DNA of 64,000 nucleotides from an uncultured Ruminococcus sp. (GTDB lineage: Bacteria > Bacillota > Clostridia > Oscillospirales > Ruminococcaceae). Positions 42,346 to 53,184 of the stretch are shown one piece after another (positions within the stretch are counted from its first letter, which is position 1; every line of letters begins with the position of its first letter). Where the stretch lies: the NCBI GenBank assembly GCA_947624255.1, contig CANQJO010000002.1, forward strand, positions 1-64,000, in the 5' to 3' direction. Made by a program: the position numbers and the translations under genes. The notes beneath the pieces were generated by a model. That model saw nothing but the letters and a program-made list of their open reading frames with translations, did no database searches and was not told the DNA's origin.

Positions 42346-44424
42346 ATGTCAAGAGACTGTTCACTTGAAAACACAAGAAATATCGGCATAATGGCTCATA
42401 TAGATGCAGGCAAGACCACCACCACAGAGCGTATCCTTTTCTATACCGGAGTTAATCACAAAATAGGTGAAACTCATGAAGGCTCCGCTACTATGGACTG
42501 GATGGAACAGGAACAGGAAAGAGGTATAACGATCACCTCTGCCGCAACCACCTGCTACTGGGCCGGACACCGACTCAATATTATCGACACACCCGGACAC
42601 GTTGACTTCACCGTTGAAGTTGAGCGTTCGCTCCGTGTACTTGACGGCTCCGTTACCGTACTCTGCGCTAAAGGAGGCGTTGAGCCTCAGTCTGAGACCG
42701 TTTGGCGTCAGGCTGATAACTACAAAGTCCCGCGTATGGCTTATGTCAACAAGATGGATATAATGGGTGCTGACTTCTATCACGTTATCGACATGATGAA
42801 GGACAGACTCAAGTGTAATGCCGTTCCAATACAGCTCCCTATCGGTGCTGAGGAGGATTTCAGAGGCATTATCGACCTCGTTGAGATGAAAGCATACATC
42901 TACTATGACGATCTCGGAAAGGATATCCGTGTTGAGGAGATCCCCGATGATATGAAGGAAAAAGCTCAGCAGTACCACGATGAAATGGTCGAGCACGTTG
43001 TTGAGCAGGACGATGAGCTCATGGAGAAATACTTCGCAGGCGAAGAGCTCTCTATCGAGGAGATCAAGTCCGTTATCCGCAAGGCTACCATTGCAAACCA
43101 TATGGTTCCCGTTACCTGCGGTACTTCCTACAAGAACAAGGGAGTTCAGAAGCTCCTTGACGCTATCATCGACTATATGCCCTCTCCGCTGGACGTTCCG
43201 GCTATCAAGGGCGTAAATCCCGACACTGATGAGGAGGAAGACCGTCCCTCGTCAGATACCGAGCCGTTCTCAGCTCTCGCATTCAAGATCGCTACCGATC
43301 CTTTCGTAGGAAAGCTTGCGTTCTTCCGTGTGTACTCGGGCGTTATCAATCAGGGAGACACCGTTCTCAACGCCACTAAGGACAGCCGTGAGCGTTTCGG
43401 TCGTATCGTTCAGATGCACGCAAATCACAGAAAAGACCTTACAACTGTTTACTCCGGCGATATCGCTGCCGCTGTAGGTCTGAAAAATACAACCACAGGT
43501 GACACTCTCTGTGATGAAAAGCACCCCATAATCCTTGAGTCTATGGACTTCCCCGAGCCTGTTATCCAGCTCGCTATCGAGCCTAAGACAAAGGCAGGTC
43601 AGGAGAAAATGGGTATCGCTCTCGGCAAGCTTGCTGAGGAAGATCCTACTTTCAAGACATGGACTGATGAGGAGACCGGTCAGACTATTATCGCCGGAAT
43701 GGGTGAGCTTCACCTCGATATCATCGTTGACCGACTCCTCCGTGAGTTCAAGGTAGAGGCTAATGTAGGCGCACCGCAGGTCGCTTACAAGGAGACTATC
43801 AAGGGCAACGCAGACATCGACTACAAATACAAGAAACAGTCCGGCGGTTCAGGTCAGTACGGTCACGTTAAGATCCGTGTTGAGCCGAATGAATCAGGTA
43901 AGGGCTATGAATTTAAGAATTCCGTTGTGGGAGGATCTATCCCCAAGGAGTATATCCCTGCTGTAGATGCAGGTATTCAGGGAGCTATGAAAGCCGGTAT
44001 ACTCGCAGGCTATGAGGTCGTTGACGTTAAGGTCGAGCTTTATGATGGTTCTTACCACGAGGTCGATTCATCGGAAATGGCATTCAAGATCGCCGGATCT
44101 ATCGCTTTCAAGGAAGCCCTCAAACAGGCAACACCTATCCTCATGGAGCCTATCATGAAAGTCGCAGTTATCGTTCCCGATGATTACACGGGAACTGTTA
44201 TCGGCGATCTCAGCTCAAGAAGAGGTCAGATACAGGGTCAGGAATCCAGAACAGGTACTGTTCAGATAGATGCTCTTGTACCGCTGTCTGAGATGTTCGG
44301 CTATACGAGCGATCTTCGTTCCAATACACAGGGACGTGGTCAGTATACCATGGAGCCGCACAGCTACACCGAAGTGCCCAAGAACATTGCTGAGAAGATC
44401 ATGGCTTCAAGGAGCAAGGGCTGA
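42346..44424 (+). CDS. fusA: Elongation factor G
   Basis: [48 protein letters not shown]. Confidence 0.98.
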   Translation: MSRDCSLENTRNIGIMAHIDAGKTTTTERILFYTGVNHKIGETHEGSATMDWMEQEQERGITITSAATTCYWAGHRLNIIDTPGHVDFTVEVERSLRVLDGSVTVLCAKGGVEPQSETVWRQADNYKVPRMAYVNKMDIMGADFYHVIDMMKDRLKCNAVPIQLPIGAEEDFRGIIDLVEMKAYIYYDDLGKDIRVEEIPDDMKEKAQQYHDEMVEHVVEQDDELMEKYFAGEELSIEEIKSVIRKATIANHMVPVTCGTSYKNKGVQKLLDAIIDYMPSPLDVPAIKGVNPDTDEEEDRPSSDTEPFSALAFKIATDPFVGKLAFFRVYSGVINQGDTVLNATKDSRERFGRIVQMHANHRKDLTTVYSGDIAAAVGLKNTTTGDTLCDEKHPIILESMDFPEPVIQLAIEPKTKAGQEKMGIALGKLAEEDPTFKTWTDEETGQTIIAGMGELHLDIIVDRLLREFKVEANVGAPQVAYKETIKGNADIDYKYKKQSGGSGQYGHVKIRVEPNESGKGYEFKNSVVGGSIPKEYIPAVDAGIQGAMKAGILAGYEVVDVKVELYDGSYHEVDSSEMAFKIAGSIAFKEALKQATPILMEPIMKVAVIVPDDYTGTVIGDLSSRRGQIQGQESRTGTVQIDALVPLSEMFGYTSDLRSNTQGRGQYTMEPHSYTEVPKNIAEKIMASRSKG

Positions 44425-44469
44425 TTTTAAAAATTTATGTGCTTTGGAGAATTTATTTCTCCAAAACAC

Positions 44470-44498
44470 TTGAATTTACCAAAATAATCTGTTATAAT
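44470..44498 (+). promoter_or_regulatory. Promoter upstream of tuf
   Basis: TTGAAT, 17 bp, TATAAT. Confidence 0.65.
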
Positions 44499-44543
44499 AT
44501 ATTTACAGATTTCTGTATTTCTTAATTAAGGAGGAATTTTCCA

Positions 44544-45746
44544 ATGGCTAAGGCTAAATTTGAAAGAACCAAACCCCATGTAAACATTGGTACTATCGGA
44601 CACGTTGACCACGGTAAGACAACTCTTACCGCTGCTATCACCAAGGTTCTCGCTATGAAGGGACAGGCTAAGTATGAGGCTTACGATATGATCGATAAGG
44701 CTCCCGAGGAGAGAGAGCGTGGTATCACTATCAACACCGCTCACGTTGAGTATGAGACAGATAAGCGTCACTATGCTCACGTTGACTGCCCCGGTCATGC
44801 TGACTACGTTAAGAACATGATCACCGGCGCTGCTCAGATGGATGGTGCTATCCTCGTTGTTGCTGCTTCCGACGGTCCTATGGCTCAGACAAGAGAGCAC
44901 ATTCTTCTCGCTCGTCAGGTCGGCGTTCCTGCTATCGTTGTATTCATGAACAAGGCAGATCAGGTTGACGATGAAGAGCTTCTCGAGCTCGTTGAAATGG
45001 ACATTCGTGATCTTCTTTCTTCTTACGACTTCCCCGGCGATGATACACCTATCATCAAGGGTTCTGCTCTCCAGGCTCTTGAGTGCTCAAGCAACGACAT
45101 AAACGATCCTGCTTACGCTCCTATCCTTGAGCTCATGAACGCTGTTGATGAGTTTATCCCCAGCCCTGAGAGAGACGATGCTAAGCCTTTCCTCATGCCT
45201 ATCGAGGATACAATGACTATCTCCGGACGTGGTACTGTTGTTACAGGACGTGTTGAGAGAGGAAAGCTCAATGTAAACGAGCAGGTTGAGATCGTAGGTC
45301 TTTCTGACGAGAAGCAGACAACTGTTGTTACAGGTCTTGAAATGTTCCGTAAGACACTCGACTTCTGCGAGGCCGGCGACAATGTCGGAGCACTTCTCCG
45401 TGGTATCACAAGAGATCAGGTTGAGAGAGGACAGGTTCTTTGCAAGCCCGGCTCGATCCACCCCCATACAAAGTTTGCAGGACAGGTTTACGTTCTGAAG
45501 AAGGAAGAGGGCGGTCGTCACACACCTTTCTTCAATAACTACAGACCTCAGTTCTATTTCAGAACTACAGACGTTACAGGCATCGTTCAGCTCCCTGCTG
45601 ACAAGGAGATGTGTATGCCCGGCGATAACGTAACAATGGACGTTGAGCTTATCACTCCTATCGCTATCGAAGAGGGACTTCGTTTCGCTATTCGTGAGGG
45701 CGGCAGAACTGTTGGTTCAGGCGTTGTTACAAAGATCAACGAATAA
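44544..45746 (+). CDS. tuf: Elongation factor Tu
   Basis: [47 protein letters not shown]. Confidence 0.98.
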   Translation: MAKAKFERTKPHVNIGTIGHVDHGKTTLTAAITKVLAMKGQAKYEAYDMIDKAPEERERGITINTAHVEYETDKRHYAHVDCPGHADYVKNMITGAAQMDGAILVVAASDGPMAQTREHILLARQVGVPAIVVFMNKADQVDDEELLELVEMDIRDLLSSYDFPGDDTPIIKGSALQALECSSNDINDPAYAPILELMNAVDEFIPSPERDDAKPFLMPIEDTMTISGRGTVVTGRVERGKLNVNEQVEIVGLSDEKQTTVVTGLEMFRKTLDFCEAGDNVGALLRGITRDQVERGQVLCKPGSIHPHTKFAGQVYVLKKEEGGRHTPFFNNYRPQFYFRTTDVTGIVQLPADKEMCMPGDNVTMDVELITPIAIEEGLRFAIREGGRTVGSGVVTKINE

Positions 45747-45754
45747 TTCTGATA

Positions 45755-45788
45755 GAAAAAGTCCGGTGTTTGCCGGACTTTTCTTTTT
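45755..45788 (+). terminator. tuf terminator
   Basis: AAAAAGTCCGGTGTTTGCCGGACTTTTCTTTTT. Confidence 0.85.
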
Positions 45789-45795
45789 GATGAAG

Positions 45796-45827
45796 AAAGC
45801 ACCACACAAGCCGTGTGCGGTGCTTTT
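45796..45827. terminator. Second hairpin between tuf and the convergent ABC permease gene
   Basis: AAAGCACCACACA-AGCCG-TGTGCGGTGCTTTT. Confidence 0.75.
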
Positions 45828-45830
45828 CTG

Positions 45831-46598
45831 TTATTTGATATCTGAGCGTTTCATTACGAAGATCCCGCCGAATATGGATATAATCGTTACTGCTGCATCG
45901 TATATCGGCATGAGTATGTTGTGCGGATATTTGGGTATATCCGCTTGACTTGTCAGAATATCCGATTGAAAGAGGGGAAAGAAATCTTCGACAAATTTTT
46001 CTACAAGATCTACGGTCTGTTCATTGCTGGAAAATATAATTATTATACTTGCGACAAACGGTGACATTATATAGAACAGATATGTAAATACCGCTCCGGA
46101 AAATTTCTTCATCAGCGTTACCATAAACAATATGCACGATAAATGTTCGATCAGCACCAAAGCTGACAGCATCAGATAATACGGATATTCGTCAGAGGGG
46201 AAGTCACCTTTGCCGACCATGGCAAATCCGACTGTCATGGCAAAGATCTGAGTTACGAAAAGATAGAACAGTCCTATAAATACTGAAATTATCCAGTTTG
46301 ACATATATATCTGCGTGCGTGTGTAGCCGCCTGTGATCTTATAGCGTATTGTGTTGTTTGTAAAGTCAGAGGAGACGAATTTTCCTGCGACGATAAGAAC
46401 GCACAGCAAAATTATTTCATGAAAGGAGAACAGAAGATAATCTGAAGAAGGGAGATATTCGATTATGGTACGTATTCCCGCAAATTCAAGAAAACAGAAT
46501 ATAAAATATATGAGCAACATCACATATAAGAGCTTGCTTTTGAAAAGGCGTGCAAAGCCCTCGGATAAAAGATTAAGCATTATCAGCACCTCCCACAA
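45831..46598 (-). CDS. ABC-2 type transporter permease
   Basis: Six-TM pattern; FVSSDFTNNTIRYKITGGYTRTQIYMSNWI. Confidence 0.8.
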   Translation of the reverse strand: MWEVLIMLNLLSEGFARLFKSKLLYVMLLIYFIFCFLEFAGIRTIIEYLPSSDYLLFSFHEIILLCVLIVAGKFVSSDFTNNTIRYKITGGYTRTQIYMSNWIISVFIGLFYLFVTQIFAMTVGFAMVGKGDFPSDEYPYYLMLSALVLIEHLSCILFMVTLMKKFSGAVFTYLFYIMSPFVASIIIIFSSNEQTVDLVEKFVEDFFPLFQSDILTSQADIPKYPHNILMPIYDAAVTIISIFGGIFVMKRSDIK

Positions 46599-47484
46599 GA
46601 CTCATGTAGTAGCTTTCAAGCGACTCGCTCTTTTCGGTCATGGTGATGACCTCACAGCCTTTTTCTGCAAGATCATGCACCAGCGTAGTTACATTTATAT
46701 GAGAGTATATCTCTGCCTCGGTTTCGGAGACGATCTTGTAATCGAGATTTTTCTCCATGAGGACGGGTGCAAGGAGCATTGTGTTATTCACAGTGATGAG
46801 CATTGACTTTTTGACGGCGTTTTCAAGCTCCTCACTGCTCATCTCTTTGACGATCGTACCCTTATCAACAAAGCCGTAGTGTGTTGCAAGCTTTGAAAGC
46901 TCGTCAAGTATATGACTGGAGATAAGTATAGTCATATTTTTTTCCCGATTCAGCTTCAGGAGCAGCTCACGAACCTCCACGATACCCTGCGGATCAAGAC
47001 CGTTTATCGGCTCGTCAAGTACAAGAAAATCAGGCTCATTCACCAGTGAGAATGCAATGCCCAGCCTCTGGCGCATACCGAGCGAGAAATCCTTTGCCTT
47101 CTTTTTTCCGGTATCGGGAATTCCCACCAAGTTCAGCAATTCGTCTATCTTGTCCGGATTTTTTCCGGTGAGCTTATACTGCAAAAGGAGGTTATTCTTA
47201 GCACTCAGGTTGGGATAGATCGCAGGAGTTTCAACAACTGCGCTGATTTTTTTTCGCATTTGAGTTATTTTCTTGTCCCTGTTACTGATCCCATAGAGTG
47301 ACAGCTCCCCATCGCTTGCATTGTGTAGTCCGCAAACTATGCGGATGATCGTGGTCTTTCCGGCACCGTTTTTTCCCACAAGACCGTAGATAGCACCTTT
47401 AGGTACGGTCATGGTCACATTTTTGAGGGCGGTAAATCTGCCGTATTTTTTTGTAAGACCGTTTGTCTGCAATACGTTTTCCAT
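46573..47484 (-). CDS. ABC transporter ATP-binding protein
   Basis: GLVGKNGAGKTTIIRI; FSLGMRQRLGIAFSLVNEPDFLVLDEPINGLDP. Confidence 0.95.
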   Translation of the reverse strand: MENVLQTNGLTKKYGRFTALKNVTMTVPKGAIYGLVGKNGAGKTTIIRIVCGLHNASDGELSLYGISNRDKKITQMRKKISAVVETPAIYPNLSAKNNLLLQYKLTGKNPDKIDELLNLVGIPDTGKKKAKDFSLGMRQRLGIAFSLVNEPDFLVLDEPINGLDPQGIVEVRELLLKLNREKNMTILISSHILDELSKLATHYGFVDKGTIVKEMSSEELENAVKKSMLITVNNTMLLAPVLMEKNLDYKIVSETEAEIYSHINVTTLVHDLAEKGCEVITMTEKSESLESYYMSLVGGADNA

Positions 47485-47711
47485 AACATTTCCTTTCATG
47501 TTTATTTGGCAAAGTATAGTAAACGACAAATTATTTTTGAGGTTTACTGTAATATTATACATCATACATCAGATAATGTCAAGCATTTCACCCCACTATA
47601 TTTTTCTTTTTATTTCAGCTAAATTTCACACAATTATCATATCGGTCGTTTATAATACAGTCATAGAAAGAGAAATACAGGAAATGGGAGCTTGGAAAGC
47701 GGTGAATATTT

Positions 47712-49793
47712 TTGAGAAAATTTGCTACTATGGAATTCATCACTGCCGCCATGACATTTGCAGCTCTTACCTCTTGCAGCAGTGAAGCTCCTGAAAATTC
47801 CACACCCACAACCACAACCACCCAAACGACAACAGCTATATCTGCTGAGTCTTTGGGAAATTCAACAGCAGATTACTCCCTGATTTTTTCAGACCGTGAT
47901 CTTGAGCAGACTCCCGATGATACCACTTGTGAGATCACACTGAACGGCGATTCTGCCGATATTGACGGCTCCGGAGCTTCTGTAAGCGGCTCGGTGATAA
48001 CGATCTCCGCTGAGGGAGTTTACCGCATATCAGGAAAATTCAATGGTCAGATAGCGGTCAATGCTCCCGGAGCAAAGGTTCAGCTTGTCCTTGACGGCGC
48101 AGATATAACCTGCTCTGAGGCTGCACCGATCTGTATTGCAGACGATGATAAGACATTTATCACTCTTCTGAATGAGAATTCTGTCACTGACAGCCGTGAT
48201 CCCTCATCATACGATGAGACAGCCGATATTCCGGATTCTGCCATTTTCAGCGAGGACAGCATCACCTTCAGCGGTACGGGAACGCTCAATGTGAATGCAC
48301 TTTACCGGGACGGTATCCACTCCAAGGATGATGTGGTCATAACAGGAGGTACTATCTCAGTTGATGCGGCTAATAACGGCATCAAGGGCAAGGATTACGT
48401 TGCCGCCGCAGATGGAAATATTACCGTAAATTCCGCAAATGACGGCATCAAGGCTACAAATACCGAGGAAACAAAGGGATTTGTATACGTCCGTGACGGA
48501 AGTTTCAATATTGAGGCTCTCGGAGACGGAATTCAGGCTGAAACGCTCTTTATCGCAGAGGGCGGAGATTTCAATATAACCTCGGGCGGAGGAAGTGCGA
48601 ATGCTGCACAAAAGCAAAATGATGACTTTTTCGGCGGCAGGCACGGTATGCAGAACAATGCTGAGATGACGGCTCTTGCGAATACCGAAACCACTGATGA
48701 GACGAGTGTCCGTGGGATAAAAGCGGGCACGGCAGTAAACATCTCTGCCGGAGAGTTTGAGATAAACTCTGCTGATGATTCGATACACTCCAATGGTGTT
48801 GTCACGATAACAGGCGGAAATATCGTCATAGACGCAGGCGACAAGGGAATACATTCCGATACTCAGCTTGATATATCAGGCTCTGCAAACGTTGAGATAA
48901 CCAAATCCAACGAGGGGCTTGAATCCGCTGAAATAAACATCTCGGGAGGTACTGTTGATGTAAGATCTTCCGATGACGGTTTCAACGCAAGTGACGGCAC
49001 ATCACAAGGCGGTATGGGTACTTATTCCTCTGATGTATCGCTGAATATAAGCGGCGGAACTGTTCTTGTTGATGCTGACGGCGATGGTCTTGATTCTAAC
49101 GGAGATATGCTCATAACAGGAGGAACTATCCTCGTAAACGGACCTGAAAACAGCGGAAACGGCGCTCTTGACGGCAATGGTGAGATCATAGTCAACGGCG
49201 GTCTGCTTATTGCGGCAGGCGGTTCGGGCATGGCTGAATCTCCCGGAAACAGCTCTGAGCAAAATTCACTCTCTGCTACAATAGGGAATTTATCCGCAGG
49301 CACGCTTGTCACTCTCACAGACAGCACCGGCAGCGAGATACTCAGCTTTGCACCATCAAAATCTTTTGGAAATATAGTGATAAGCAGTCCCGATATAAAA
49401 ACCGGAGAAGCTTACACTCTCTATACAGGCGGAACGTCCATCGCCAAGGAGACACATGGTCTCTATGAAACGGGCGGCTATCAGAACGACGGCACTGAGG
49501 CAGGAAGCTTTACTGCTGACACTTCTACCTCCTATATAGGCTCTCAAGGAAGTATGGGCGGAGGTTTCGGAGGAAAAGGTCAGCATGGCGGAGACTTCGG
49601 CGGCGGACGTGGCGATAGATTTGGTCAGGACGGAGATATGACACCTCCTGAGCTCCCCACGGACGAAAACGGCGAAACTGTCGAGCCCGGAGATTTTAAC
49701 GGCAAAGGCGGTTTCGGCGGTATGATGACACCACCCGACGGAGATACACCTCCATTCGGTGATATGCAGCCTCCCACTGAGGAAGCACAATAA
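47712..49793 (+). CDS. Cthe_2159-like beta-helix carbohydrate-binding lipoprotein (TTG start or ATG at 47730)
   Basis: Lipobox FAALTSC; repeated ITGGTISVDAANNGIKGKD / INISGGTVDVRSSDDGFNA units; Gly/Pro-rich C-terminus. Confidence 0.78.
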   Translation: MRKFATMEFITAAMTFAALTSCSSEAPENSTPTTTTTQTTTAISAESLGNSTADYSLIFSDRDLEQTPDDTTCEITLNGDSADIDGSGASVSGSVITISAEGVYRISGKFNGQIAVNAPGAKVQLVLDGADITCSEAAPICIADDDKTFITLLNENSVTDSRDPSSYDETADIPDSAIFSEDSITFSGTGTLNVNALYRDGIHSKDDVVITGGTISVDAANNGIKGKDYVAAADGNITVNSANDGIKATNTEETKGFVYVRDGSFNIEALGDGIQAETLFIAEGGDFNITSGGGSANAAQKQNDDFFGGRHGMQNNAEMTALANTETTDETSVRGIKAGTAVNISAGEFEINSADDSIHSNGVVTITGGNIVIDAGDKGIHSDTQLDISGSANVEITKSNEGLESAEINISGGTVDVRSSDDGFNASDGTSQGGMGTYSSDVSLNISGGTVLVDADGDGLDSNGDMLITGGTILVNGPENSGNGALDGNGEIIVNGGLLIAAGGSGMAESPGNSSEQNSLSATIGNLSAGTLVTLTDSTGSEILSFAPSKSFGNIVISSPDIKTGEAYTLYTGGTSIAKETHGLYETGGYQNDGTEAGSFTADTSTSYIGSQGSMGGGFGGKGQHGGDFGGGRGDRFGQDGDMTPPELPTDENGETVEPGDFNGKGGFGGMMTPPDGDTPPFGDMQPPTEEAQ

Positions 49794-49833
49794 TTCAGCC
49801 ATCTTCTTATTTCATATAAACCACCCTAACGGG

Positions 49834-49869
49834 AACAGCGGTCGGAGAGAGATCTCCGAACCGCTGTTT
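49834..49869. terminator. Hairpin between convergent genes
   Basis: AACAGCGGTCGGAGA...TCTCCGAACCGCTGTT. Confidence 0.7.
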
Positions 49870-49918
49870 CCGTTATCGGCGAATCGCCGCATGATTTTTT
49901 TCACTGCTGCTTTAGTAA

Positions 49919-50605
49919 TTACCGGATCTCGTTGATCTCCCAGACAAATTCAGCAGTTGCACTTATCTTAATATCATCAGGATTTACGCTCACCGAGGCA
50001 ACCTGTGATACCGCTGCTGCTCTGAGTCCCATATTGTCTACATGGTAAGCGGTAGGGGAGACCATATCATATTCCACAGGAGAGTAGTCAATAGAGAGTA
50101 CTCCTCCGAGTTCAACATTCATCTCATCGCAAAGGACTTCGGCATTTCTGCGTGCATCTTTAGCTGCACGCCGCAGTACACGCTCCTTGAGTGTAGCCTT
50201 ATCCTTGACCGTGAAGTCAAGGGAGATCTCAGGGGTGGCATCTCCGCCTGCTATTGCTGATATCGCCTTTGAGAGCACATCGTTGTCAAGGTCGAAATCG
50301 AGGCATAACTGATGTGTACACTTATATCCTGCGAATACCTTTGTATATTTTCCATTATCGTTCAGGGTGTCATATTCGGTATCTACACGGAAACCGGTGC
50401 TTTTGAGACGCTCGACCTCAAAGCCCTTTTCGTCAAGATTTTGGCGGATAGACTCCGTTTTTTCGGCAGCCTCCGTAATGACCTGATCGTATTCCTTTCC
50501 GCCGGTTATAACGGTCATGGAGATTATGACAGTATCAGGCGGAACAGAAAGTGTTCCTTTACCCTTAACGATAATTGATGTAAGATTGCTGTTGACATTA
50601 TACAT
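49919..50605 (-). CDS. SIMPL (DUF541) domain protein
   Basis: IIVKGKGTLSVPPDTVIISMTV; VASVSVNPDDIKISATAEFVWEI. Confidence 0.85.
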   Translation of the reverse strand: MYNVNSNLTSIIVKGKGTLSVPPDTVIISMTVITGGKEYDQVITEAAEKTESIRQNLDEKGFEVERLKSTGFRVDTEYDTLNDNGKYTKVFAGYKCTHQLCLDFDLDNDVLSKAISAIAGGDATPEISLDFTVKDKATLKERVLRRAAKDARRNAEVLCDEMNVELGGVLSIDYSPVEYDMVSPTAYHVDNMGLRAAAVSQVASVSVNPDDIKISATAEFVWEINEIR

Positions 50606-50641
50606 AATAAAGACCTCCTTAACGGGATCGTCCTGCGATCC

Positions 50642-51403
50642 CTATGCTTTTTTTCTGAATTTTGTGGGAGTCACTCCCACTATTTTTTTGAATTGGCGCA
50701 TGAAATGCTCCTCGTTATCGTAGCCGCACATAGCAGCTACCTGCGAGACCGTACATGATGTCTCACTGAGTATTTCCTTTGCCTTTTCGATCTTACTGTT
50801 TATTACGTCAGAAATGCAGGAAACTCCGAACACCTCCTTATAGATATGCTGAAAATATGACCGGGACATATTTACGTTTGCAGCCATTGAATCCACATTC
50901 CATTTTTGCTGAGGATTTCTATATATCCTTGACCGCAGATCGGACAGCTCGTTGTAGTATGGTTCAGCAGCAGGCTGCTCCGCAGTCCTGCGCTTTTCAC
51001 AATCGCTGATCTTTATGAGAAGCATCCGCAGCAGCGAGTCCAGAAGCTTTGTTCTCCGTGAACTCAATGAATAGAATTCGACTGTTATGCTCCGGATAAG
51101 CTGACTTATAAATTCTGTGTCTGAACAGATCATCGGCTTGTTGAGCGGTATATCCTGTAATTCCGGAAACTCCGAATTTTCTGCCCGAAAGCAAAGCCAG
51201 TCGCAGACAAGTACACCCTCACAGGCAGAATACTCCAGGGAGGCGTTTTCCCATAGCACAAGCGTATCCTTATCAAAGCGGCAATTGCCGATGCAGACGG
51301 AAGAACCTGCGAGAAGCAGCATATATTCTCCTTGCATCAGCTCACCATGGAATGAAAAGCTGCTGTCATATATTGAATTATACCCGATGGAGCTGATATT
51401 CAT
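50642..51403 (-). CDS. AraC-family transcriptional regulator
   Basis: C-terminal two-HTH region MSRSYFQHIYKEVFGVSCISDVINSKIEKAKEILSETSCTVSQVAAMCGYDNEEHFMRQFKKIVGVTPTKFR. Confidence 0.92.
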   Translation of the reverse strand: MNISSIGYNSIYDSSFSFHGELMQGEYMLLLAGSSVCIGNCRFDKDTLVLWENASLEYSACEGVLVCDWLCFRAENSEFPELQDIPLNKPMICSDTEFISQLIRSITVEFYSLSSRRTKLLDSLLRMLLIKISDCEKRRTAEQPAAEPYYNELSDLRSRIYRNPQQKWNVDSMAANVNMSRSYFQHIYKEVFGVSCISDVINSKIEKAKEILSETSCTVSQVAAMCGYDNEEHFMRQFKKIVGVTPTKFRKKA

Positions 51404-53157
51404 TTAGCGCTCACTTTCAGCCGCTGTTCAAGCTCCTTGTCGGGTTTGACAAAAGCGGTCTTATAGTTGCTGAAAATGACCTTGCCCGGCTTAGCTCCCG
51501 GAGTTTTTTTCACGTAGCGTGCAAGGCAGTAATCCACGGGAACGATGCTTGAATCCCTGCCCTTGCTGTTCACGGCGGCTATCACAGCAGCCTCCTCTAT
51601 GGTGCTGTCAGGAGGTGTCTGTCCGTCGGAAAGTATCAGCACATGAGAGCCGGTAATACTCTGTGTGTGCAGCCATATATCATTTTTTTCAGCCAGTTTC
51701 AGAGAGAGCCTGTCATTCTGCATATTGTTGCGCCCCACGAGTATCGTGAATCCCTCACCTGAGCGGTACTCAACGGGAGGCAGTGCTTTTGGAGGCTTGA
51801 CTTTTTTTCCTGTCGAGCGGATATATCCCTGTTCACGAAGCTCCTCACGCAGCTGTATCACATCGTTCTCTGAAACTGCTCTTGTCAGGGCATCGAAAAC
51901 GCTGTCAAGATACGACAGCTCTTCCTCGCCCTTTTCTATTCGTTCAGCGAGTTTCTCCTCGGCAGTGACGAGTTTTCTGTACTCGGAGTAGAAATGCTGG
52001 GCATTCTGAGAGGGCGTTTTGCGTGCGTCAAGGGGGATCTTCACGACCGGACTGCCCTCCTTGTAGAAATTCTCCACCTCAGCCACGGTATCGCCCTTAT
52101 TTATTCTGTAGATGTTCGCTGAGACAAGGTCACCGCAGAGTTTCAATTCCTCCTTATTTCCGCAGGCTGCAAGCTCCTCACGCTGGATATTTATTCTCCG
52201 TGAGGTGCGCTCCGTGAGATTGATAAGCAGGCGGAAAAGGTCATTTGCACGCTGCTTTGTTCGTGCAGCGGAGTCTCTTTGAAAGTAGAAGTGATCGAGC
52301 AGCTCAGAGGCTGTGGAAAACTCCTGTGTCTTCATAAGATCGCCGAATTGAGTGATCTCCACAAAGGAGATATCCTTAAGCTCACCATCGGGAGTGCTGA
52401 CCACAGTAAAACGGCACTCTCCCCGAAGAAGCTTCTCACGGGCAGAGATGACAGCCGCAACGAGACGTTCAAGGGGTTCGCCTGTGATATTAGTTTTCAG
52501 CTCCTGACCGCCGCCGGCACGAAATACCCATTCACGGGCAAGTATAGGTGACACTCCCTCGAAAATGCGTATCAGAGCCTTTGAAAGCTCAGACGGCTCG
52601 GAATCGGAAATGCGCTGTTTTATTTCTTCGGGAGAGACTGTCAGCATATTCAGCCGCTCTCGTCTCGGGGGCATGACGTACCTCATTCCCGGCAGCACCG
52701 AACGTTCACGGGACATCTCCTCGTCCACACGTTTTATGCTGTCGATGACTCTGCCGTCAGGTCCTATGACCACCAGATTGGAGCAGCGCCCCATGATTTC
52801 GCAGGCAAGGACGATAGTGACAGTATCTCCCAGTTCATTTACACATTCAAAGTCAAGAAAAAGCACACGTTCAAGACCGTCCTGACGGATATTCACCAGT
52901 CTGCCGCTGCCGAGCCGTTTTCTCAGGAGCATACAGAACATGGGCGGTGTCTGAGGATTATCCACATCTTTGTTGGTGACATGAACTCTTGCACTTGCGG
53001 CATTTGCTGATATATAGAGTTTTTTTGCGCCCTGACGTGTACGCATGGTAATTATGATTTCCTCACGTGAGGGCTGATGTATGCGGTCAACACGAGAGCC
53101 TATAAGCGGCATAAGCTCCGTTTTCACAGCATAAAGGAATGCACCGTCAAGTGCCAT
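51400..53157 (-). CDS. rqcH: NFACT-family ribosome quality control factor RqcH
   Basis: MALDGAFLYAVKTELMPLIGSRVDRIHQP; ILVGRNNMQNDRLSLKLAEKNDIWLHTQSITGSHVLI. Confidence 0.92.
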   Translation of the reverse strand: MALDGAFLYAVKTELMPLIGSRVDRIHQPSREEIIITMRTRQGAKKLYISANAASARVHVTNKDVDNPQTPPMFCMLLRKRLGSGRLVNIRQDGLERVLFLDFECVNELGDTVTIVLACEIMGRCSNLVVIGPDGRVIDSIKRVDEEMSRERSVLPGMRYVMPPRRERLNMLTVSPEEIKQRISDSEPSELSKALIRIFEGVSPILAREWVFRAGGGQELKTNITGEPLERLVAAVISAREKLLRGECRFTVVSTPDGELKDISFVEITQFGDLMKTQEFSTASELLDHFYFQRDSAARTKQRANDLFRLLINLTERTSRRINIQREELAACGNKEELKLCGDLVSANIYRINKGDTVAEVENFYKEGSPVVKIPLDARKTPSQNAQHFYSEYRKLVTAEEKLAERIEKGEEELSYLDSVFDALTRAVSENDVIQLREELREQGYIRSTGKKVKPPKALPPVEYRSGEGFTILVGRNNMQNDRLSLKLAEKNDIWLHTQSITGSHVLILSDGQTPPDSTIEEAAVIAAVNSKGRDSSIVPVDYCLARYVKKTPGAKPGKVIFSNYKTAFVKPDKELEQRLKVSAK

Positions 53158-53184
53158 TGTATCACCCCATTTATATCAATAGTA

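Noticed and set aside
42361-43101. Long minus ORFs opposite fusA
   Set aside because: Shadow ORFs caused by codon bias in a highly expressed gene.
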